The translations under genes and the position numbers were made by a program. This document shows, piece by piece, positions 6,065 through 11,160 of a stretch of DNA of 11,160 nt. The stretch lies in assembly GCA_014523525.1 (NCBI GenBank), contig JAATVL010000248.1, forward strand, positions 1 through 11,160. The letters are read 5' to 3'. Below the pieces are notes generated by a model that made no database searches, was not told the origin of the DNA, and saw only the letters and a program-made list of their open reading frames with translations. This DNA is from Nitrososphaerales archaeon TH703 (GTDB lineage: Archaea > Thermoproteota > Nitrososphaeria > Nitrososphaerales > Nitrososphaeraceae). Position 1 is the first letter of the stretch. Every line of letters begins with the position of its first letter.

Positions 6065-7102
6065 TTGACGAGATATACAATTTCCTTAGTTAATGGAGAC
6101 GGAATTGGTCCTGATCTTGCCAATTCCGGACAGATACTACTCGAAAAGATTAGTGACTATTCTGGGATAAAGCTTGAAATAGTTAACGTAGAAGCGGGAG
6201 ACCATGCCTTGTTAAAATACGATAAAGCTCTGCCCGATTTTTCATTTGATAGTATTAAAAAATCAGATGTTTGTCTTAAGGCACCTGTAGGAGAACATGC
6301 AGCGGATGTAATTCTTGTCCTACGGCGATATTTTGATCTTTATGCTAATATTAGGCCGGCAAAATCGTACCCAAATGTAAAATCTCTGCATCCATCTGTG
6401 GATCTAGTAATTGTCAGAGAAAATACTGAGGATGTTTATTTGGGATGGGAATTTCCCATAGGAGATGATGCCGTGATAGGTTTAAGATTAACAACCGCAG
6501 AAGCGTCAAGAAAAATCGCAGAATATGCTTTTGAAGAAGCGTTAAGGAGAGATGATAAAAAAAGTGTTGTTTGTGTTCACAAGTCAAATGTTATGAGAGT
6601 CGGTGATGGTATGTTCTCTAAAATTAGTAAGGATATTGCAAAGAAATACCCTGACGTGGACTTTAGTGAATCGTATGTTGACGCATGCGCTATGAATTTG
6701 ATTAGAAGTCCTCAAAAATTTGACGTGCTCTTGACAACAAATTTGTTTGGAGATATCCTGTCAGATGAGGCTGCACAAGTTGTTGGTGGCCTGGGATTGG
6801 CTCCTGCAGGAAATATTGGTAAAAAATTTGCTATATTTGAGCCCGTTCACGGAGCTGCGTTTGATATTGCAAATAAGAATATTGCAAATCCTTCATCTAT
6901 GTTCTTATCTATAAAAATGATGTTCGAGTGGCTCGCTAGTAAAAACAAGAATACCGAGAGAGGCAGTCTTATTGACTTAGGAAAAAAAATAGAAAAAACA
7001 TTGGCAAGTCTACTTGAAGAGAACGTAAAAACAATTGATATTGGTGGTAACATGCATACTGACGAATTTACAAAAATGTTTGTATCTAAATTAATTTCGT
7101 AA
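6065..7102 (+). CDS. leuB: 3-Isopropylmalate dehydrogenase (beta-decarboxylating dehydrogenase family)
   Basis: It oxidises and decarboxylates 3-isopropylmalate to 2-oxoisocaproate. The 345 residues fit the single-domain family. NGDGIGP (10-16) is at the N-terminus. Substrate-binding R87, R97 (DLYANIRPAK), R118 (VREN), Y125, K173 (HKSN) and metal-binding D206, D230 and D234 align with the Thermus enzyme. D267 in FDIANKNIANP matches the Asp that selects NAD+; NADP-dependent isocitrate dehydrogenases have Lys-Tyr there. I83-L84 before R87 match the hydrophobic pair that recognises the isopropyl group, against the Ser of isocitrate dehydrogenase. Homoisocitrate dehydrogenase is the remaining alternative, and NTEDVYLGWEF looks partly isocitrate-dehydrogenase-like. 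The start is TTG at 6065, since no suitable ATG exists and the GDGIG motif needs a start about here. It lies 26 nt after leuA. Confidence 0.85.
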   Translation: MTRYTISLVNGDGIGPDLANSGQILLEKISDYSGIKLEIVNVEAGDHALLKYDKALPDFSFDSIKKSDVCLKAPVGEHAADVILVLRRYFDLYANIRPAKSYPNVKSLHPSVDLVIVRENTEDVYLGWEFPIGDDAVIGLRLTTAEASRKIAEYAFEEALRRDDKKSVVCVHKSNVMRVGDGMFSKISKDIAKKYPDVDFSESYVDACAMNLIRSPQKFDVLLTTNLFGDILSDEAAQVVGGLGLAPAGNIGKKFAIFEPVHGAAFDIANKNIANPSSMFLSIKMMFEWLASKNKNTERGSLIDLGKKIEKTLASLLEENVKTIDIGGNMHTDEFTKMFVSKLIS

Positions 7103-7148
7103 TATGCCTAATCTTGTTAATGTGATTCGCAATCGTTATTATTGATTC

Positions 7149-7174
7149 TTACAATTAGATGACTTCAATTGTAA
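7149..7174. terminator. Stem-loop between convergent leuB and epimerase genes
   Basis: TTACAATT (7149-7156) and AATTGTAA (7167-7174) form a perfect 8-bp inverted repeat with a 10-nt loop in the 99-bp convergent gap. It could be a bidirectional terminator, but the stem has one GC pair and no long T-run follows. Confidence 0.25.
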
Positions 7175-7201
7175 TTAAATCTAAAATAATGCTAGAATTT
7201 G

Positions 7202-7609
7202 TTATACTTCATTCTCAAGTGGGGCTTGACAGAATTCTGTCAAAACACCATTCATTGATTTTGGATGGATAAAGGTTATTTTCCTTCCATATGAACCAGT
7301 TCTAATGTTTCCAATCATCCTAGTGCCATTGGCAATTGCTCTTTCAACATCATTATCAATGTTGTCTGCAGTAATCGCTATATGGTGAATTCCCTCGCCT
7401 CGATCTGTCAAGAATTTTTTTATTGGACTGTCGTCTGCAGTCGGTTCCATTAATTCTATTCTCGTATCCTCTAATCTCAAGATAGCGACTTTGACCCTTT
7501 CTGTAGGTACTTCTTCAATGTCAATTTTATCAATTTTCAGAATCTTTTCATAGTTCTTTAATGCTTCACTAACATTATTCACAGCTATGGCTACATGATC
7601 AACTCTCAT
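7202..7609 (-). CDS. mce: Methylmalonyl-CoA epimerase
   Basis: It interconverts (S)- and (R)-methylmalonyl-CoA, giving the (R) form used by the mutase. The 135 residues are the usual length for this vicinal-oxygen-chelate enzyme, with two beta-alpha-beta-beta-beta modules (about 1-55 and 70-130). Likely metal ligands are H5 in DHVAIAV, E52 in RIELMEP, His in GIHHIAI (H75/H76) and E125 in GVLTEFCQ. The family's usual second ligand is Gln or Glu, so E52 fits. It is the last gene of the minus-strand operon, 12 nt after the mutase large-subunit stop, with Shine-Dalgarno GGTGAT 5 nt before the ATG. In Thaumarchaeota the epimerase serves the 3HP/4HB cycle; here that role is inferred from the linkage. 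Confidence 0.93.
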   Translation of the reverse strand: MRVDHVAIAVNNVSEALKNYEKILKIDKIDIEEVPTERVKVAILRLEDTRIELMEPTADDSPIKKFLTDRGEGIHHIAITADNIDNDVERAIANGTRMIGNIRTGSYGRKITFIHPKSMNGVLTEFCQAPLENEV

Positions 7610-7614
7610 ATCAT

Positions 7615-7620
7615 ATCACC
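7615..7620 (-). promoter_or_regulatory. Shine-Dalgarno for the epimerase
   Basis: GGTGAT, part of the exact complement of the archaeal 16S 3' tail, lies between the mutase stop codon and the epimerase ATG with 5-nt spacing. Confidence 0.6.
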
Positions 7621-7621
7621 A

Positions 7622-9217
7622 TCAAAATGAGAATTTTGGTTCATATCTGCCAAAAATATCAACAAAAACATCGCTTATTTCTCCTAATGTAACATGACCC
7701 TTTACAGCAGAAATAATATGAGGCATCAGATTTTCATCATGCTTTTCAGCAAATCTTCGTAATTTGCTCAATTCAAAACTTACTTTAATTTGATCTCTGT
7801 TTTTCTTGAATTCTTTTAATTTTTTGACTTGACGTATCTCTATTTCAGGATCTATAGTGTTCAAATTTGGTTCAACATCATTTTGATCTTGAAATTTGTT
7901 TACACCTACAATTATACGATCATTATGGTCTATTTCTTTTTTTAATTGGTAGGCATTACGTCTTATTTCCTCCTGAAAGAAACCGTTTTCTATTGCTTCT
8001 AGAGATCCACCAATCTTTTCTATTTTCTTGAGATATTTTTCAACTCCTTGTTCTATCTCAGATGTCAGATATTCAAGATAATGCGATCCTGAGAGAGGAT
8101 CGACAGTCTTTGTTACTCCTGTTTCATTACCAATAATCTGCTGAGTTCTTAATGCTATCTTAACGGATTCTTCAGTTGGAAGAGCCAATGCCTCGTCTCT
8201 AGAATTTGTGTGTAATGATTGACATCCACCCAATACGGCTGACAAGGCTTCGAGTGTGACCCTCGCTATGTTGTTATCCACTTGCTGTGCCGTCAAGGAC
8301 TCACCGCTAGTCTGAACATGAAAACGCAAGTGAGCTGATTTATCACTCTTGGCACCGAATCTTTCTTTCATAATTTTTGCATAGATACGACGTGCTGCTC
8401 TAAATTTGGCTACCTCTTCAAAGAATTCCATAGTACAGCAGAAAAAGAACGATAAACGCGGAGCAAATTCATCAACCTTTAATCCCCTTGATACACACGT
8501 ATTGATATATTCTATTGCATTGGCGAATGTAAAAGCCAATTCTTGGATAGCATTTGAACCTGCTTCACGCATATGATAACCAGAGATACTTATTGGGTAC
8601 CACTGTGGTACATGCATTGAACAATACTGAATCATATCACCGATAATTCTCATTGACTCCCTTGGAGGATAAATGTAGGTATTACGTGCAATATACTCCT
8701 TTAAGATATCATTTTGCGTAGTACCTCTCAAGCTGTTAGATGAGACTCCCTGAGATTCTGCAACCACGATATAAAGAGCCAATAGAGTTGAGGCGGTTGA
8801 ATTTATTGTCATCGAAGTACTAACCTTCTCTAGAGGAATATTTTGAAAACAAGTCATCATGTTATCTATGGAGCTAATTGCAACTCCAGTTCTTCCGACT
8901 TCACCCTGTGAATACGGATTGTCTGAATCTCTCCCGGTTTGAGTTGGTAGGTCAAAAGCTAGGGAAAGTCCTGTCTGCCCGTGATCTAACAAGAATCTAA
9001 ATCTCTTGTTAGTTTCTTCCGCACTTCCAAATCCGCTGTACTGTCGCATAGTCCAAAGTCTTTCTCGATACATGTTAGGATAAAGTCCCCTTGTATACGG
9101 AAATTTACCTGCTTCCTCCTCATCATGCTTGATTTTCACAAGATCTTTTGAGGAGAAAATTCTTTTTACAGGAATACCTGAATCAGTTTTGATTTTTTTT
9201 ATCTCCTGTTTTGCCAT
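7622..9217 (-). CDS. mcmA1: Methylmalonyl-CoA mutase, large (catalytic) subunit
   Basis: It carries out the adenosylcobalamin-dependent rearrangement of (R)-methylmalonyl-CoA to succinyl-CoA. The 531 residues form only the substrate-binding TIM barrel plus linker, with no C-terminal B12 domain; that domain is encoded at 10252-10668. Y60 (MRQYSGF), Q168 (TTQNDILKE), R178 (ARNTYIYPP) and H215 (SGYHMREAG) correspond to P. shermanii Y89, Q197, R207 and H244 with a constant offset of 29. This separates it from isobutyryl-CoA mutase (Phe and Gln at the Tyr and Arg sites) and 2-hydroxyisobutyryl-CoA mutase (Ile at the Tyr site). It has an AGGAG Shine-Dalgarno 8 nt before the ATG and lies between meaB (11-nt gap) and the epimerase (12-nt gap). 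With acetyl-CoA/propionyl-CoA carboxylase from elsewhere it would feed succinyl-CoA into the 3HP/4HB cycle. Confidence 0.96.
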   Translation of the reverse strand: MAKQEIKKIKTDSGIPVKRIFSSKDLVKIKHDEEEAGKFPYTRGLYPNMYRERLWTMRQYSGFGSAEETNKRFRFLLDHGQTGLSLAFDLPTQTGRDSDNPYSQGEVGRTGVAISSIDNMMTCFQNIPLEKVSTSMTINSTASTLLALYIVVAESQGVSSNSLRGTTQNDILKEYIARNTYIYPPRESMRIIGDMIQYCSMHVPQWYPISISGYHMREAGSNAIQELAFTFANAIEYINTCVSRGLKVDEFAPRLSFFFCCTMEFFEEVAKFRAARRIYAKIMKERFGAKSDKSAHLRFHVQTSGESLTAQQVDNNIARVTLEALSAVLGGCQSLHTNSRDEALALPTEESVKIALRTQQIIGNETGVTKTVDPLSGSHYLEYLTSEIEQGVEKYLKKIEKIGGSLEAIENGFFQEEIRRNAYQLKKEIDHNDRIIVGVNKFQDQNDVEPNLNTIDPEIEIRQVKKLKEFKKNRDQIKVSFELSKLRRFAEKHDENLMPHIISAVKGHVTLGEISDVFVDIFGRYEPKFSF

Positions 9218-9225
9218 TCTTCAAT

Positions 9226-9230
9226 CTCCT
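9226..9230 (-). promoter_or_regulatory. Shine-Dalgarno for the mutase large subunit
   Basis: AGGAG overlaps the meaB stop codon, 8 nt before the ATG at 9217, implying translation from the meaB message. Confidence 0.6.
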
Positions 9231-10134
9231 ATACAATAATCTTATTAGCAAAATTTAAAGCTGCGTTGTAGGGTTCTACTTCCTTTTTTAGTATTTTGTT
9301 TACAAGTTTCTTGTATTCTTGACTATTCATTATTTTTTCAATAGATTTTTCTTTAATTACGTTTAAAATCATATCTTTCAATTCATTCTCTAGTATCAAT
9401 TTTTCTCGTGCCTCATATTTCTCATCATCTAATAATTTGACGAGCGATTTTGTCAATTCGTTAATTCCTTTTTTCATCTTTGCTGAACATTTAAACACCA
9501 ATTTTTTATTATTACCAACTAGGTCGAAAATAATATTGTATAATATTGTTGCTCCTTCCAAATCTGACTTATTTACCACATAGATATCTCCTATTTCTGT
9601 TAGTCCTGCTTTTATTGCCTGTATGCTGTCACCGGTTTGCGGATTGAAGATAACTACTGTAATGTTTACAGCCTTTGAGATTTCAATTTCTAGCTGACCT
9701 GCGCCTACACTCTCTACTAATATTAGATTATATCCAGCTGCATCCAATATTCTCACCACATTTCTAAGTGATCTTGTAATGCCACCTTCAGCACCCCTTG
9801 ATGCCATACTTCTTACGTAAATTTCGTCGCTAATTGTCATCATTCGCACCCTATCTCCCAGCAAGGCGCCACCAGTTATTGGACTCGATGGATCAACTGC
9901 TATAACTGCTACTTTGTATCCAAGAGAGTGGAACTCTGCTGCCAATCTTCCTATTAGGGTACTTTTACCAGAGCCCGCTGATCCAGTAAAGCCTATAGTT
10001 TTGGCGTTCCTTGTTTTCTTAAAAATCTCGTGAATTATTTTTACTGAATCCGGTTCATTATTATCAATTATAGAGATTGCTCTCGAAATTGATCTTTTGT
10101 CTCCTTTTAGAATTCCAGCTACTAGCTCCGACAC
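9229..10134 (-). CDS. meaB: MeaB/ArgK-type G3E GTPase, mutase chaperone
   Basis: MeaB-type GTPases bind methylmalonyl-CoA mutase, gate loading of adenosylcobalamin and help expel inactivated cofactor. The 301 residues contain the P-loop in GFTGSAGSGKST (48-59), the family stretch VDPSSPITGGALLGDR with a following R-M, the switch/Walker B region VESVGAGQLEIE, GDSIQAIKAGLTEIGD, and the base-specificity motif NKSD. The C-terminal roughly 70 residues are helical and lysine-rich, the dimerisation region. The P-loop is GSAGSGKS where E. coli and methylotroph proteins have a Pro-Gly (GxPGxGKS). The family was once called LAO/AO transport ATPase; that name is misleading. The start is GTG at 10134 with a TATA-like element 32 nt upstream. 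It is the first gene of the operon with the mutase and epimerase. Confidence 0.92.
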   Translation of the reverse strand: MSELVAGILKGDKRSISRAISIIDNNEPDSVKIIHEIFKKTRNAKTIGFTGSAGSGKSTLIGRLAAEFHSLGYKVAVIAVDPSSPITGGALLGDRVRMMTISDEIYVRSMASRGAEGGITRSLRNVVRILDAAGYNLILVESVGAGQLEIEISKAVNITVVIFNPQTGDSIQAIKAGLTEIGDIYVVNKSDLEGATILYNIIFDLVGNNKKLVFKCSAKMKKGINELTKSLVKLLDDEKYEAREKLILENELKDMILNVIKEKSIEKIMNSQEYKKLVNKILKKEVEPYNAALNFANKIIV

Positions 10135-10158
10135 GAATGATTTAGCTGCAAATTTAAG

Positions 10159-10166
10159 TATTAAAA
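10159..10166 (-). promoter_or_regulatory. TATA box for the meaB-mutase-epimerase operon
   Basis: TTTTAATA on the minus strand, first base 32 nt before the GTG start, no Shine-Dalgarno between. Back-to-back with the mutase small-subunit promoter in the 117-bp divergent gap. Confidence 0.5.
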
Positions 10167-10220
10167 GTTACTTGTAAATGCTAAGTTACCACTATATTGC
10201 ATGCTGAAATTGACAAAAAA

Positions 10221-10228
10221 TTTTAAAC
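10221..10228 (+). promoter_or_regulatory. TATA box for the mutase B12-binding subunit
   Basis: TTTTAAAC preceded by a purine run (GACAAAAAA) that suits a BRE; first base exactly 31 nt before the ATG at 10252, as expected for a leaderless mRNA. Confidence 0.6.
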
Positions 10229-10251
10229 CTCCACTATAAATTTTAAGATAT

Positions 10252-10668
10252 ATGTCTACATCTACACATGACAGAAAAAAACCGATAAGGGTTCTTGTGT
10301 CTAAACTAGGGCTGGACGGTCATGATCGTGGAGCATTAGTAATATGCAGAGCTCTCAGAGATTCTGGAATGGAGGTAATATATTCTGGTCTATTCTGTAC
10401 CCCTGAACAGGTCGCAAAGATTGCTATTGATGAAGATGTTGATGTCATTGCAATGAGTTTGTTGAATGGCGCTCACTTAACATTATTTCCTAGAGTTGCA
10501 AATCTCTTACAGGAACGCGGTGTTAATGACGTACTTTTGATCGGCGGAGGAGTCATACCAGGCAAGGATAAAAAGATACTTGAAGAAAAAGGAGTAAAGG
10601 GTAATTTTGGACCAGGAACACCACTAGACGTAATTATCGAATTCATTCACAATAATTTAAAAAAATAA
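10252..10668 (+). CDS. mcmA2: Methylmalonyl-CoA mutase, small (B12-binding) subunit
   Basis: This 138-residue protein is the free-standing cobalamin-binding Rossmann domain of the mutase. The base-off/His-on signature DxHxxG is present as LGLDGHDRG (D22, H24, G27; H24 is the lower axial cobalt ligand), followed by S69-x-L71 in AMSLLNGAH and GGG at 98-100. It must assemble with the large subunit encoded at 7622-9217 to form the active enzyme. The N-terminal 10 residues are a polar extension before KKPIRVLVSKLG. It is transcribed away from meaB, so the two mutase subunits are on opposite strands and separate messages from one shared intergenic region. Other B12 domains (methyltransferase corrinoid proteins, glutamate mutase S) are less likely given the close match to mutase C-terminal domains and the neighbours. 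Confidence 0.95.
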   Translation: MSTSTHDRKKPIRVLVSKLGLDGHDRGALVICRALRDSGMEVIYSGLFCTPEQVAKIAIDEDVDVIAMSLLNGAHLTLFPRVANLLQERGVNDVLLIGGGVIPGKDKKILEEKGVKGNFGPGTPLDVIIEFIHNNLKK

Positions 10669-10671
10669 CAC

Positions 10672-10688
10672 AAATTGTAACAATTTTT
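10672..10688 (+). terminator. Palindrome plus T-run after the mutase small subunit
   Basis: AAATTGT and ACAATTT flank a single A just after the stop codon and run into TTTTT. As a hairpin it could form a 5-bp stem with a 5-nt loop. The T-run is the more credible termination signal. Confidence 0.35.
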
Positions 10689-10785
10689 ATATCTTAGTCT
10701 CTTGTTGGGAACGAACAGTAGGTGTTTAATCCGAAATCAACATACCTATCAGAACTCGAATTAACATTTTACCATTTAAATGAGC

Positions 10786-10793
10786 TATAAAAA
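10786..10793 (+). promoter_or_regulatory. Consensus-like TATA box pointing antisense to the zinc-finger gene
   Basis: TATAAAAA is one of the best TATA matches in the window, but no plausible coding sequence starts about 30 nt downstream on the plus strand (only a 10-codon frame). It could drive an antisense or non-coding RNA through 10803-10895, or be chance. Confidence 0.25.
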
Positions 10794-10802
10794 CCAACCA
10801 TA

Positions 10803-10895
10803 CTATTCTTTATGGATATCTTTAAAATGCAAATCCAGATCATCTTGTGTAGGATATAACAAGCCGCATTCTTTGCATTTGAAATTTTTTGTCAC
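10803..10895 (-). CDS. 30-residue C2H2 zinc-finger protein
   Basis: The minus strand encodes a single classical zinc finger: C7-x2-C10-x12-H23-x4-H28, within FKCKECGLLYP and the helix DLDLHFKDIHKE. The hydrophobic positions also fit: F5 two residues before the first Cys, Y14, and L20 three residues before the first His. The whole protein is this one finger with four residues before F5 and a Lys-Glu tail. Thaumarchaeota and other archaea encode many such short C2H2 proteins, thought to bind nucleic acids or proteins; the target here is unknown. The start is GTG at 10895; the frame has a stop three codons upstream and no ATG. A TATATG-type element about 30 nt upstream supports a leaderless mRNA. 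Gene finders can miss frames this short, but the full fit to the finger pattern is unlikely to be chance. Confidence 0.7.
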   Translation of the reverse strand: MTKNFKCKECGLLYPTQDDLDLHFKDIHKE

Positions 10896-11120
10896 AATAT
10901 ATTAAATGCAACATAGGACATATAGCTTACAGTTGTTATAGGTTTGATTCTGTCATTTAAAATTTGACCTCTTTTGGCGGCTATTGGGGAATTGAAAAGA
11001 TTTCATTCATGATATGATAAACAGCAGATATTAGATTTCTCCATAATGTAAATGATCAAAATTATATGGAATTTATTGGAAATAACTAGAGAGCAAGAGA
11101 AATGTTCTCAAATTAGAAAC
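10896..11120. other. Gene-poor AT-rich stretch
   Basis: I see no reading frame longer than about 13 codons with a credible start on either strand, no tRNA-like fold, and no long repeat. Apart from the promoter area of the zinc-finger gene (about 10918-10925) I cannot assign anything. It may be plain spacer or hold an unrecognised small RNA. Confidence 0.5.
10918..10925 (-). promoter_or_regulatory. TATA-like element for the zinc-finger gene
   Basis: CTATATGT on the minus strand, first base 30 nt before the GTG at 10895; same spacing rule as the other leaderless genes. Confidence 0.35.
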
Positions 11121-11128
11121 TTTAAAAA
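11121..11128 (+). promoter_or_regulatory. TATA box for a gene starting at the right edge
   Basis: TTTAAAAA preceded by purine-rich TTAGAAAC; first base 30 nt before the ATG at 11151. Confidence 0.4.
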
Positions 11129-11150
11129 ATATGTTAAACCAAAATATATT

Positions 11151-11160
11151 ATGAAGTGTA
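11151..11160 (+). CDS. Possible start of a gene running off the right edge
   Basis: Only ATG AAG TGT and one base (Met-Lys-Cys) are visible, so nothing can be said about function. The call rests solely on the TATA-to-ATG spacing of 30 nt, the same as for the supported leaderless genes in this window. A chance ATG is quite possible. Confidence 0.3.

Noticed and set aside
6847..7053. 68-codon minus-strand hydrophobic frame inside leuB
   Set aside because: Phe/Ile-rich translation arises from reading A-rich leuB codons on the opposite strand; no start signals.
7622..9217. Isobutyryl-CoA or 2-hydroxyisobutyryl-CoA mutase
   Set aside because: Tyr60 and Arg178 are the methylmalonyl-specific residues; the alternatives carry Phe or Ile and Gln at these sites.
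10931..10960. GGTTTGATTC as a tRNA T-loop
   Set aside because: No flanking T-stem, acceptor stem, D-arm or anticodon arm can be built around it.
1..11160. CRISPR array, insertion sequence, integrase or defence system
   Set aside because: No regularly spaced repeats, no transposase or integrase frame, no terminal inverted repeats, and every long frame is a housekeeping or metabolic gene.

Overview
The window looks like chromosomal DNA of an ammonia-oxidising archaeon of the Thaumarchaeota (Nitrososphaerota). The reasons are its low GC content, archaeal TATA boxes about 30 nt ahead of start codons (leaderless transcripts), tiny zinc-finger and YHS proteins, and a methylmalonyl-CoA mutase split into separate catalytic and B12-binding genes, together with an epimerase and a MeaB-type GTPase. 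That last set fits the 3-hydroxypropionate/4-hydroxybutyrate (3HP/4HB) carbon-fixation cycle used by this phylum. The low GC and loose gene packing would suit a soil lineage such as Nitrosocosmicus/Nitrososphaera, but the genus is a guess.

Layout. 1-421 (minus) is the start of a free-standing asparagine-synthetase ATP-pyrophosphatase domain, cut by the left edge. 481-1350 holds three tiny genes: a winged-helix regulator (minus), a YHS metal-binding protein (plus) and a two-CxxC zinc-ribbon-like protein (plus). 1439-2152 (minus) is ribose-5-phosphate isomerase A. 2328-7102 (plus) is a branched-chain amino-acid cluster in the order ilvB, ilvN, leuA, leuB. 7202-10134 (minus) is an operon of meaB, the mutase large subunit and the epimerase. 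10252-10668 (plus) is the mutase B12-binding subunit, divergent from meaB across a 117-bp double promoter. The right end (10669-11160) is gene-poor. It holds a 30-residue C2H2 zinc-finger gene on the minus strand (10803-10895) and, at the very edge, a TATA box followed at the expected distance by an ATG (11151).

How the genes work together. IlvB/IlvN make acetolactate and acetohydroxybutyrate for valine, leucine and isoleucine, and LeuA/LeuB carry out two leucine-specific steps. IlvC, IlvD and LeuCD must be encoded outside the window. Epimerase, mutase large and small subunits and MeaB convert methylmalonyl-CoA to succinyl-CoA and protect or reload the cobalamin enzyme. RpiA supplies ribose 5-phosphate for nucleotides.

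Expression. First genes of transcripts show a TATA-like octamer whose first base lies about 29-33 nt before the start codon and no clear Shine-Dalgarno, as expected for leaderless mRNAs. Genes inside operons (ilvN, leuA, mutase large subunit, epimerase) have Shine-Dalgarno sequences matching the archaeal 16S tail. This rule moves the preferred starts of ilvB and the YHS gene downstream of the longest reading frame and predicts the gene start at the right edge. I saw no CRISPR array, insertion sequence, rRNA or tRNA. Most of the window is conserved core metabolism. The less explained parts are the small metal-protein area (700-1150) and the right-hand end.
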